Of a stretch of DNA of 64,000 bases, positions 25,601-36,002 are shown piece after piece; the stretch's first letter is position 1, and each line of letters opens with the position of its first letter. A program made the translations under genes and the position numbers. The notes under the pieces were generated by a model. The model did no database searches and was not told the origin of the DNA. It saw only the letters and a list, made by a program, of their open reading frames with translations. This DNA comes from Strigops habroptila (Eukaryota > Chordata > Aves > Psittaciformes > Psittacidae), in contig NC_044302.2 of assembly GCF_004027225.2 (NCBI RefSeq), positions 38,414,949 through 38,478,948 on the forward strand, given 5' to 3'.

Positions 25601-28258
25601 CCATCAAAATGCATCTAGAAACCTGCTAACACGTTAACTGTGGAGCTAAATGATAATACTGAATGCCATACTTCCAAGACATGGATGTTCACTGTTTTAT
25701 ATGGTATTTGTAGACTTAATATTGAGAAGCAGTATTATAGAATGGTTACAGAATGCTCCAAGACAGGACTACACAAACAGCCAAAACAGTTTGGCTGCTA
25801 CAGACATGCTTCTTGGCACAGTTAAATTCTGCCTCATGGACCAAATTCGACACTGACATAGTGTTATAACTCTTCTCTAGAATATGTCCCTCAAAAACTA
25901 TTTGACTTTGGAAGAATGCAGACCAGTGACTTCTATATACTATCATTTGCATGGATGACCTGTTAGATAGCAATTCCAACATGAAATCAAATATCACTGT
26001 GAAGTACCTTTAATATGCTTCCTGTATTAAAAATACAGCAGTTGCATATGACTATTAGACAACTTCCACATCAACTGTTGTAGTTGCATGGATCATATTT
26101 ATTCAGTATGCCAATAGCTCATCCAAGTTCATTTATGATAGGCATACACTAAAGAAAATCTTTGCAGCCAAAAGCCTGAATAAAATAATTTTCACCAGAA
26201 TACAAAATTACTGATCAATAGAAATCATGCTAAAATGGTTGAGATTTAATACTACTATTGAATTGGCTTCATTTTCTGGATCATTCAGATGAACACTAGG
26301 CAATATCATGTTGTTTTTAAAAAAGACATACATAAGGATTGGATATTTTCTTTGTTTAAATATCTCAAAGTCCAGTAGGCTTTTAACCTACTGCCTCTTA
26401 ATTTTTCCCTTCCTATTCCTTTACAGACAGTATGCTTAATTCAATGAGGTTTATACAACAATCACACTCAATCTTAGTGCAGGGGTTTTGCTTTTGAGAC
26501 AGCAATAACTGCATGTATTATGCGTACAGATACATATGAATTTTAAAATCTGACTTTGGTCACAAACAAAAAATGTTTGATCCCTTAAACTCTAAAGTAT
26601 AACAACAATGTAGGAGTGGAATGAATTGCCATCACAATTATAGTCCATACTATAGAGTCATGACTTTATAAGGTACTGGAATTATGAAGTATAATTCGGA
26701 TCTCAGAAATGAAACACACATCTACCAATTCATCTGCTATGCAGACAAGATATCCTTCTTAATCAGGTAAAACTTTCAGATATAAATTTTGTGTGTTTAT
26801 GATGAGTAAAAACTTTAAACTATCAGATTTACCAAAACAATCATAACAAATCATTAAATATTCTCATCAGGCTAAAGACTGTACTTTTAACTGTAGTTTT
26901 GTGCAGTGCAGTAAGATGTGTAATGCAGTACAGCACACATGTGGTAAGTACTAATTCAATAGCGTAGTTTCCCCACAGAGACTCTACTCTTCTCCAGAAT
27001 GCTGTCCTTACTGGGACACATTTCTTCACACCAATACATATAGTCTAAATTTTTGTATTGAATTTTGTAAATATTATTCTTCATAAATTTCTCTGTTAGG
27101 AGAAAGAGTCTAGCACTCTAGCAGTCTTTGGAATAAAACCATTAATCCAAGTTTCTCTAATAAAAGGAGAAACAAGTATTAAAAAGTCCATCATACTTAT
27201 TGTTTAATTATTCACATAATATTATTATGGGACTTGCCAATCTGATCAATGAGGCAAATCAGAGTAATAGCAAAAGAAAGTAGAAATCACTATACACATT
27301 CTCTCTAAAAAAATCTATTTTTCTTTAATACGGCCATAAACAATTCAAAGTGACACTGAAGGAAAATAGCCACGCATTTCAATAGCAGATTTCTTCAGTT
27401 ATGCCAAGAAAAAGTAAGAAAAAAAAGTCAAAAAAAAAAGCTGACTTTGTATTTTTGGCATTATCTTTCTCGGAATTGTTTTAAATCCAGTCAGATAACC
27501 ATGGTTTTGGTCTCCATTCAATTTGATTAATTATCCATAGCTATCAAGTAAAATGTATTTATACTACTCAGAAAGATTTGTTTTAAAACTATTGTGTATA
27601 CAATGGTCCTCTGAGCAAACTATACATTTATAGCAAGACTTGGTACCAATCATTGCATTTATCTTTTTGGAAGGTCTAGCTTGTTAGTTCTTACACCTAT
27701 CAACACAACAAACCAACTAAGACCAGTTACTCTGTATTGTCTTCGTAACACATCAGATTTGCAAGCACTGACAAGAAACCTCCAGAGATTGAGCGCTGTA
27801 CAGTCAAAATGAGACACAGTCTGAATTCAGGCTCCCTGACATTAAAGAAAAAGCTTTGCATTGCCCATCTGCACAGCAAATTGCGCCCTGTGTTAATACA
27901 TCTGCTAAGAGGAACTATCTGGCATGTTGACAGTTTCTTCAAAATTGGCAGCTGTTTTTTGAAAAAGCAGTTAGTAATTGCTTTGTAAAACAATATGGCA
28001 TTTACAAAATCTGAAATCTTATCTGTCATTCTGATGTCAAAATAGTCTTTCTCAATAGTTATTGCAATTGTTTCAAAAGTTATAGCATATATTCTTAAAA
28101 GGTGAACTAAAACAGAAAAACCCAAAAGAGAACAGCATCAAGCAAATAGATAAAAAAGATATATGTAGCTCATAAAAGAATAACTACAAGATATCCGAAA
28201 ACAAGATATCTAAAATTAGCTTATCACAAACATAAATGCCCCAGAATTCACACTGAAA

Positions 28259-28356
28259 TTTTTTTTCAGTTTTTGGTTTTGGGGTTTTTGTTTTTGTGGT
28301 TTTTGTTTGGGTTTTGGTTTTGTTTTGTTTTGTTGTTGTTGTTGTTGTTTTTCTCT
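28259..28356 (+). repeat. T/G-rich simple repeat
   Basis: A strand-biased tract of TTTTGG, GGTTTTT and finally (GTT)n units. A similar tract lies at 39,412-39,510. It is low-complexity DNA with no coding content. Confidence 0.85.
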
Positions 28357-28467
28357 AGAATTCTCACCTACCTGCTACTTGCAAACCAGACAGGAGGAAT
28401 CCCAGCAGCATAGTCCCTGAACTGCTATCATATGTGAACTAGAATTATGAGCCATACCTGTCATCCA

Positions 28468-28690
28468 ACCATAGAACGGTTTAGGTTGAAAGAGACCTTT
28501 AAAGATCACCTAGTCAAACTCCCCTGCCAAGGGAAGGGACATCTCTCACTAGACCAGATTGCTTGAAGCCCCATCAAACCTGACTTTGAACATTTTTAAG
28601 GTGGGGCATCCACAGCATCCTTGGGCAACCTGTTCCAGTGCCTCACCACCCTTATCATAAAACGTCTTCCTCATACGCAGTCTGAAGTTA
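28468..28690 (-). mobile_element. CR1 LINE 3' fragment
   Basis: Read on the plus strand it starts CCATAGAACGGTTTAGGTTG and passes CAACCTGTTCCAGTGCCTCA. This is the reverse complement of a CR1 3' end with the last part of ORF2. It ends where the GC-rich block begins. Confidence 0.9.
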
Positions 28691-29359
28691 CCGAGGCTTC
28701 AAGCCGTGAACCCCGCTGAGGCCTTCGTCCTGGAGATGAAAAACAAGCCTGAGAAAGCACCCTTTGCTGGCCACCAGCTTGCACCAAGTGACAAAGATGG
28801 TGTCAGGCTTGTGTTCATGGGGATGCCCCTTGTCCCCATCGCACAAACACCATCTTGAGTGCTCTAGGGTGGAGAAGTCGTGGGGATGAGAAGGCACTCT
28901 TTCCTCATTCCCCTTTCTACTCTCCCACCATCTGTGAGTAGCAAAGGACAGGAGCATCTCACGGCAAAGCTGGGACAGGAGAGTAGAACAGAGGGCGAGT
29001 GTGTGATGTGCAGCAGGGCTTTGCTCGCCCCTGTGGTGCACCATCCAAGTGCCTAAGCAGGCCTGGATAGGAAGAGTGTGCAGAGCACCAGGTGCTGGAG
29101 GCAGCTCTTGGTGCATCCCTGAGGCTCAGCTTGAGTGGCCAGAAGGCAGCGGCTGAACATGCCTTGTACTCTGGCTGCAGAGACACCTTGACCCAGGCTG
29201 GGCTTGGGCAGACAACCAGCCCTCCCACTGTGCCAGAGTGCTGCCAGGCCCACGGGCAGGAGTGGACGTGCCAGTGCAGACAGCATAACTGCAGGTGAAG
29301 GCTCTCACTGATACCAACACACACATGACACAAATGCAGATCAAAGACAGAACTGCACT

Positions 29360-29365
29360 TTTATT
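29360..29365 (-). terminator. Strong minus-strand polyadenylation signal
   Basis: On the minus strand the sequence reads GTATTCAATAAAAGTGCAG. About 25-50 nt further comes a GU-rich run, TGTGTCATGTGTGTGTTGG (about 29,315-29,333). Hexamer plus GU-rich downstream element is the standard vertebrate arrangement. No known gene ends here. Confidence 0.5.
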
Positions 29366-30234
29366 GAATACAGAGACAGCTGAAAAGTGGCAGCCCCTGA
29401 GGGGTGCAGGGCACACGGTGTGTCTGGGGCTGCAAGAACAGCTGGCAGACACTTAACCAACATGGCCCAGAGAAGCCCTGACTTCAGTGCAGCCCAGTAA
29501 GGCAAAACATGCCAGCGGACCACAGCCAGTATCCTTTGGGGAAAAAATCCTCCTGACTGCAAACCCGGGGCTCCAGTGGTGTCATCAGGCCATAGAAGCA
29601 GCATCTAATTGCTGCAAGAGCAGCAGGAACTTGCCCAGAACAGCCCGGAGGAGCCCTGGCAAGGGACTCTGCTCAGTCCTGCAGAGGAATGAAGAAATCC
29701 CTGGGGACCTGTGCCAATCTGCCCCAGGAGCAAAATTCCTTCCTGACCCCAAACAGGGATTGGCTCTTCCCTGGGCGTGTGAGCAGGATCTGCCTCCTGG
29801 TCCCACCGGTTGGTCACACCTACCAGGGACACCACCATTGCCCAACCTCTTCCCTCCTGCAAGCAGCATTCACCACAAGGGCGTCCCAGAGTAGCAAAAG
29901 CCCCCGGACAGATGGGACTCGGGGACGAGGTGGTTTCCTGTGCCTGGCAGGATACTGGCAGGATACCTGCCAGTGCCATGCTCCAAAGCACTGGGAAGGT
30001 TCTGGCTCTGATACAACACTATCCAGTGAAAAGGCGGCTGTGGGCACCTCCAGGTGCTTGTGTGCTTCTCATCTCCCCAAGAGCTTCTCTCCATTCCCTG
30101 AAGGAAGGGTGCAGCAGCATTGCCATTTGAAGTTGGCCCTGCCAGGAGCCGGGATCGCAGCAGAGAACCTCCAGCAGCCTCGTCCACCCCCACGTCTCCC
30201 CCCCTCAGCCCCTCCAGTTAATCCCATGGCACCT

Positions 30235-30420
30235 CAGAGACATCCTCTCCAGGCCGTGGCGTGGCTCCCGGCCAGCTCTGTCCCTGGCAGGCTGGCGCTG
30301 GGCGCGGGAGGACGCCCCTTTTACCCTGCCCGCGCACGGGGACGCTGCGTTGCCGGGCGCTCCCTTTGTGACGTGCGGGCAGGGGGGCCCCCATGTCACT
30401 CGAGGCCCACACAGGAGGAA
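30235..30420 (-). promoter_or_regulatory. CpG-rich promoter-like segment
   Basis: The most CpG-dense part of the window. On the minus strand it contains a CRE half-site (CACGTCACAAAGG, about 30,365-30,377), CCGGCAACGCAGCG, which resembles an RFX half-site, and GGGTAAAAGGGGC as a possible TATA variant (about 30,318-30,330), in that order toward the polyadenylation signal at 29,360. An ATG in fair context follows at about 30,241-30,243 but opens only a short frame. Promoter function is inference. Confidence 0.4.
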
Positions 30421-30800
30421 GGCCTTTGGGCTGCTGGCCCCGAGGTGGTCCCTGTGCCCAGGGGCTGGGGCCATCCCTGCCTTTGGCGGCCATGCCTTGG
30501 GCACAGCCTGCGGGGCTCTCTCCTGTGACCCTGAGCAACAGGCTCCCGGTGGCACCTCGGCAGGGCCAAGAGTCCGGTCACAGCCTGGCCCTGGCAAGGG
30601 GCTTCTCCTGCTGCACCACGAGCAGCCAGGGGCTGGTTAGCTGAGGGCAACGCTGCCTGTGCTCTCAGCCTGGAGGAGTCCAGCGGAGCCCTTTCCCCCG
30701 ACGGCCGAGGGAAACCCCCTCAGCACAGGACTCGGGCACTCCTGCAAGCCATGCTCCCCGCCCAGGGCTCCTGTGAGCAGAGGATGACAGCCAAAGCCTT

Positions 30801-30914
30801 GGCAGTGTACAAGGCCACGCTGAACAGGGCCTTGAGCAACCTGGTCTAGTGGGAGTTGTGTCTGCCCATGATCTTAAGGTCCTTTCCAACCCTAGCCGTT
30901 CTGTAATTCTATGA
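30801..30914 (+). mobile_element. CR1 LINE 3' terminal fragment
   Basis: GGCAGTGTACAAGGCCACGC, then CTTAAGGTCCTTTCCAACCC and a tail TTCTGTAATTCTATGA. It is the final 114 bp of a CR1 element. Confidence 0.85.
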
Positions 30915-30957
30915 AGTCCTTGCAGCCATCTCCTGCTCTGCTCGTCCTGTTCACACA

Positions 30958-31085
30958 ACCACAGAATCATTTAGATTGGAAAAGACCCTTACGATTACCA
31001 ATTCCAACTGCAAACCTAACACTACCAAGTCCACCACTAAATCATGTCCTTAAGTGCCACGCCATAAAGATTAGTGGTTGGCCCA
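30958..31085 (-). mobile_element. CR1 LINE 3' terminal fragment, opposite orientation
   Basis: It starts ACCACAGAATCATTTAGATT on the plus strand, the reverse complement of a CR1 tail from a different subfamily, and lies only 40 bp from the plus-oriented fragment ending at 30,914. The inner boundary is not sharp. Confidence 0.75.
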
Positions 31086-33994
31086 GGAGGGTGGGAAACA
31101 CCCTGTCCTGCCTTGCATCTCTGCAGAGTCACCTTCCTGAGCAATGGCACGGCTCAGAGCACCGAAGTAGAGACCTGCAGCATACAAAACATTTTTCTAA
31201 AAATTAAATACTAGTCTCTGCCACAAACATGACAGTAGCCTAACCACTCAAATCTTTACAGGCAATTTCTTGGTGTTTCATATTTTTGGTTGTCTGTTTC
31301 AAGACCTCAGGTCTAGCTTAACTCTCAAGTGTTTTTCAGGCCACGAGAAAATACAAGAAAAAGAAGTGGCATCTCAAACTAGTCAATGAAGTTGGTTTGC
31401 ATTTGGTTAGGGTTTTTTTTCAGCAGGACTTTTAGATTCAGCAGCTCTTAAAGATTTGACTCGGTATCCTTGAACAGGATACTATTTCAGAGGCAAGTTG
31501 TGTGAAGATACAAATACGTATCTTAAATACCCCATATGATAGCATGTGTCACCACAGGAAGCCCCACAAATATTCAGCAAAGCTGTATTTTGAGCAAGGT
31601 TGAAACAGATATGGTAATAAGATATGGAAAAGCCTAACTTACAAGAAAAATAAAAATTGAGCATATGAGAACTGAATATGTCCTTAAAACCTCAGTTAAT
31701 ATCATGCATCCTGAAAACTGAAAGTGGAAGATATGCTCAGAAAATATACTATTTAATTTGATAAAACAATCAATGAAGGTGCACAGTGGCTTGATTCTTG
31801 ACATAACTGATTCTGCAATCTACGTTTGAAATATCCTCCAAAAAAGCAACTGAAAACTCATAAAAAGCTACTGAAAAATACGGGTGGTATACTTTTAAGC
31901 ATTCACATGTTAAAACTCAAATAGTCTCAAATAGAAAACTCTAGTTTGAATAAAAAAAATCCACCATCAACTTGAAAAAATTTTTACTTGCAATAACTCG
32001 ATCTATAAAAGCACAAGCAAATGAACACATCCACTTATGAAGCAAAGTGCTAAGAGCCTTGACTAGAAGCCTAGCAACTGATTTTGCATATTAACATTGT
32101 TCTCAAGTAAGTATGCCCTTTTTATATCAGATCAAATCATATAAAGGAGCAATCCTCTCTACTGAACAAAAGGTTGTGATTGAAGAACTAATTATCAGTC
32201 TTCCTTTCCTAGATAAAGATACCTGGCAAAATTAAAGACACATTTATTGCATATGTCACAGTATTTGTAATGGTTTTTATTCTAGGTGGCACAGACAGCA
32301 TAGACTTTAATTCACGTAGACCCTGAGTAGATTTCCTAGTTACAAACATGTGCATTGATGTCTCTTCACTCTATTGTTATCATTAGGTATATTAAATCAT
32401 ATAACAATAACACTTGTTAACTAAGCAAACATAACTGTAACTGTAATGTTGAGGTAGCATTTTGGGTAACATGCTTTTGAATTCCTTGCTGTCCAAAAAG
32501 TTTAAAACTGTTCATAACAAATAACAGCTTCCATTATTTCATTCAAGACTGTAGGAAAGGAGGGAAAAAGGCAAGTTTTAAAAAACTATCTTTATTTTTT
32601 TTGTCTTACATTTAAACAGGGATGTATTTCATTTTTAGATATCCAGCCAATGTTTACTTCATTAGTTTAGACAGGAAAAAAAAGGATATAAATGCAGATC
32701 ATACTGGCATAACCTGAACATACCTGCATTAGTACTGACTGCTTTGCTAGAAGAAAACCTTCTTCAGCATTAAAATCAAGCACTTAAAAAAAATATTGTT
32801 GAAAAGCAGGTGCCTAGATACTGGTAATTTCAGCAAAAAACCAGCTTTCATGTATTCAAATATTTTAAGTTCATAACATACACATTTTCTTGTTAATGTG
32901 TATGGAGTTCAGATCATTCAAACACTGTACAGGTTGAAAACCTCAAAACTAATCAGGTGTGTGAGAAAATCACAAATCAAATCTTATGAAGCAACAAATT
33001 TGGTCAAGTACTACGAAGAAGGATGTGTTTTCGTATAATAATGGTCAAGTAACCTACCTTTTCAGCTTAAATAAAAACATAGAAATAACTTCATGAGTTT
33101 GAGACAGTCAGTAATACAAACTGGTGGAGTGGAAACTTACAATCTGTTATACAGTATATTTTTGTAGGCCAAGTTCAGGTTTTTTAAAGACAAAGTTCAG
33201 ATCAAGAACAGTAATAATGACAAAGATCAAAGTATACATATGAGCACTTAATCTAAATAATAAAATACACTTTTGGCTGTTAAGGAAAAATAAATTACAA
33301 AATACAATTAAAATCCTTGTAAATGCAATAATGAATTCAAAGGTGTGCACTTACTTTAATACACATTTTAAATGCTATCACAAAACAGATTAAAAATAAA
33401 TAAGTATGCCAAAAGGCATGCATGGATTAAAAACAAAAACAAAAAACAGCTACTTAGTTCAAAGAATTATAAAAAATTGAGATAATCTGAGTTTTGGTCA
33501 ACAAATATGTCTAGTCTCTTCCATCTTTCACACACCTTCTTCAATAACTGGCAGCTATACAACACAAAAGCACACCTCTGTCATTATGGCTTTAGAAGCA
33601 GCACATATTTTCTGAAGAAGAAAATACAGAATGGGCTGCCTTGCCTACAGAACTGCTGGTTTGTTCATATTGCAGGTTCTTCATTGGACAGTGGGGAAGT
33701 ACCTGACACATCTTTTCCATCCTACTATAGTAGTGACATTACACTGAAAGACAAGAAATTTCCAGGAAAAAAAACTTGGGAAATTTTTGGTGCTATGGGC
33801 CAGTACTCAGAGAAGGAAAAAATCTAACTCAGTTCCATTGCCTTTGTTTTCTAAATTAAAGAGTAAAATAATTTAGAAACAGATGCCTAACATTACATGG
33901 CACATCCATATTTTAAAGATGTTGTCAATCATCAATTACTTTAGTGAACATATAGGCTTTAATACTGATTCTACTTAAACCAGATTCACATTTC
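31086..33994. other. Gene-free AT-rich stretch
   Basis: No exon or repeat is recognised. Part of it could belong to a long CSNK1G3 3' UTR if a distal polyadenylation site is used, which cannot be decided from the sequence. Confidence 0.5.
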
Positions 33995-34780
33995 TTTATT
34001 CTGTCAGAACTCCTCTGTAGATGTCTTTTGAAGGTGTTTCAATTTTGCTAATATTACTGGAACTTATTATTACACAACTTAAATTATACAAACTTTGTAT
34101 TCTTTATATGAAAACTCTCATTATTTGTACTTTTCTGCAATTCCATTGTAGGCTTAACGGCAGCAAGTTTTCAAACCCAGAGACATACTTTCTTTTCATT
34201 AGTTTCAATAGCATTTAGACAACCATCAACAGTTAAATCAGCCTCCTCAGTATCTCTAGACAGTGACTGTACCATGATATCACAGAGAGGGTTTAATGCA
34301 GATAAAAATTGATTACTGTGTCACCAGTACTGTATCACTGGGACAAAACAAAATCAATGCATGTGTCAGAAAAGAAATCTTAAGATTGAGTTTGTAGCAG
34401 CGTATCAAAAGCAAGTAACAAATTTATGACATCTGTCTTCAGCTAAGACATTGCTAGTACTTCCTAAGACAGGAGAAATACTTTTCAAGTTTAGTTTTGC
34501 TGAAGATACTGTTCATTTGTACCATTTCATTGGTCCATTTATTGATGGTCAAAGAAGCACTCATATTTGACAAAACCTTAAAGCTTTCAGAATAGATGAA
34601 TTAAAGAAAGGAAAGATGGATGCAGGAGAACCAAATCAAAGCGCACAGGGATGACATTGTTTCTAAGGGAGCCCTTGGAAAACGTGGCATTACAGAAGTT
34701 TGGTGGGATCTTTTTGTTTTTAAGATCACAAGACAGCAGTTGAACAAATAAGCCATTTCCCATGTTCTGCCTGGTTCTAG
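33995..34780 (-). other. CSNK1G3: Probable CSNK1G3 3' UTR (proximal part)
   Basis: Sequence following the stop codon on the minus strand should be 3' untranslated region. Canonical AATAAA hexamers on the minus strand occur at 34,538-34,543 and 33,995-34,000, about 240 and 780 nt past the stop. Neither is followed by a striking GU-rich element, so the true cleavage site is uncertain and may lie further left. The UTR's extent is inference. Confidence 0.4.
34538..34543 (-). terminator. Candidate CSNK1G3 polyadenylation signal
   Basis: AATAAA on the minus strand about 240 nt downstream of the CSNK1G3 stop. A clear GU-rich downstream element is lacking, so use is uncertain; a second hexamer lies at 33,995-34,000. 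Confidence 0.3.
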
Positions 34781-34835
34781 TCATCTGTGGCGCTGAATGG
34801 CTTTCCTTTTCCTCCGCTTGAAAAAACAGCAGCAC
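34781..34835 (-). CDS. CSNK1G3: CSNK1G3 last coding exon: CCCFF polybasic membrane anchor
   Basis: The final coding part of 55 nt encodes (K/W)CCCFFKRRKRKAIQRHR and a TGA stop. The three consecutive cysteines next to aromatic and strongly basic residues form the C-terminal palmitoylation and membrane-targeting signal of CK1 gamma kinases. The acceptor reads CTGCAG|GTG. Mammalian copies, from memory, end in TIQRHK, so AIQRHR would be a small conservative difference. The first base completes either a Lys codon (AA|G) or a Trp codon (TG|G), depending on whether the microexon is used. Confidence 0.95.
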
Positions 34836-36002
34836 CTGCAGATGTGACACGAATTACATATGATATAAAACAAAATCACAAAACTAAACTGTTTACTTGT
34901 TTCATTTGAAGTATGTAGTTCAGGTATAGCCAGCATAAGGAACACATTAAGCTCTATTGCAGGTGATTGATTTACCAGTGAAAGATACTGAAGTAGAGAT
35001 ATTTTTGACACGTTTCACCTTTACTTGAAAAACAGTATTGCATGAAGAAAGCTGTAACAGAAATGGATATTAAGTTTAGAGAATTGTGTGAGGGTATCAA
35101 AAGCATGAGCATTATAGGCTGACTTAAAATTGTATTTGTAAGAATAAGGAATGTTCTGTTACCTCAGTACTCTTTCATATTAACTGGTAATACACTAAAT
35201 TGAAGCTTAAGCTTCAGACTGTATCACCTGAACTGTGCACTTATAACACTACTGTTGCTAATACAAGAAAACAATTTGAGCTTTGTCAGCCAATACTTGG
35301 AAAAACTTTCCCCAAAATAACTTAGAAGAAAATGTTCATAACAATATAATTAATGTTCTGATTCAGTGCTGTGATGATACTACTACAGTGAAAAAACACA
35401 GCTTTAAGTATATTGAGATATACTGACACTATTTCTACTGCCTTATTGCATACTATATGAACGAAACTAAAATTGGCAAACTGCAAATTTCACTTAGCAA
35501 ATAGAGACAATCCGAAAGTAACTGGAAAAAAAAAAAACCAAACCCACCCCACTACAAAAGGAAAAAGAATTAGTGGGAGTTATAGATAGATAATACAGAG
35601 GAGGACTGCAGAAGTCCAGGAAGGATTTTGAAAATAAAGAGGAAAACAACAAATGCACAAAGAAAATTTTCATTTGCATGTAATTTTAGCCTTATAGAAT
35701 CATAGAATGGTTTGGGCTGGAAGGGATCTTAAAGATCATGTAGTTCCAACCCCCCTGCAATGGGCAGGGACACTAACTTAACACTCATCAGTCAGCACAG
35801 TTCCCACAGGAAAATACCTAAGCCTTTGGAGCAGTATACCTGGGAATGAGACCTTAAATATTTCCCTTATTGCACCGATTTAAACAAATCCACTGCTTTA
35901 GACTAGATAGGTTTTTGCTATCTTAAATCTGCTATGAAATAGTTTGGAAGTTACTGTGCAGTAACTGCCTCACAATTAGCTGGCCAGCTACAGATCACTC
36001 GG
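34836..36002. other. CSNK1G3 last intron, distal part
   Basis: Intronic sequence upstream of the last coding exon. It holds a short CR1 fragment (35,694-35,785); nothing else is recognised. Confidence 0.8.
35694..35785 (-). mobile_element. CR1 LINE 3' terminal fragment
   Basis: Plus-strand ATAGAATCATAGAATGGTTT, then ATCTTAAAGATCATGTAGTT: the reverse complement of a CR1 3' end, severely truncated. Confidence 0.9.

Larger units (their letters stand above)
16378..28258. other. Gene-free AT-rich stretch with scattered small elements
   Basis: About 11.9 kb without a supported exon. It holds an A-rich tract (16,908-16,943), the duplicated 110-bp element (19,269 and 21,391), a YY1-like motif pair (21,358-21,382), a CR1 tail relic (22,661) and an AT-rich simple repeat (25,524-25,547). 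The longest open frame (27,727-28,125 minus, 132 codons) has no recognised domain and could arise by chance in this much AT-rich sequence. Confidence 0.5.
28691..30800. other. GC-rich block of unknown nature
   Basis: About 2.1 kb much richer in G+C than the surroundings, bounded by CR1 fragments on both sides. Long overlapping open frames on both strands (the longest 29,689-30,528 plus, 279 codons) reflect GC content; none shows a domain. A minus-strand polyadenylation signal (29,360) and a CpG-rich promoter-like segment (30,235-30,420) suggest a minus-strand transcription unit. The stretch around 29,730-29,800 (AAAATTCCTTCCTGACCCC) resembles, from memory, an interspersed sauropsid repeat, so a transposon origin is an alternative. 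Confidence 0.55.

Noticed and set aside
27727..28125. 132-codon open frame on the minus strand in AT-rich DNA
   Set aside because: It has no recognisable domain, splice context or homologue. In 34 kb read in six frames, one such frame is not improbable by chance.
28259..28356. G/T tract as telomere-like or quadruplex element
   Set aside because: Unit lengths are irregular and G runs are mostly two to four with long T spacers; ordinary low-complexity sequence is the simpler reading.
29689..30528. 279-codon open frame on the plus strand
   Set aside because: It lies in the most GC-rich DNA of the window, overlaps long open frames on the other strand, shows no domain, and is Pro/Arg/Gly-rich as expected from composition.
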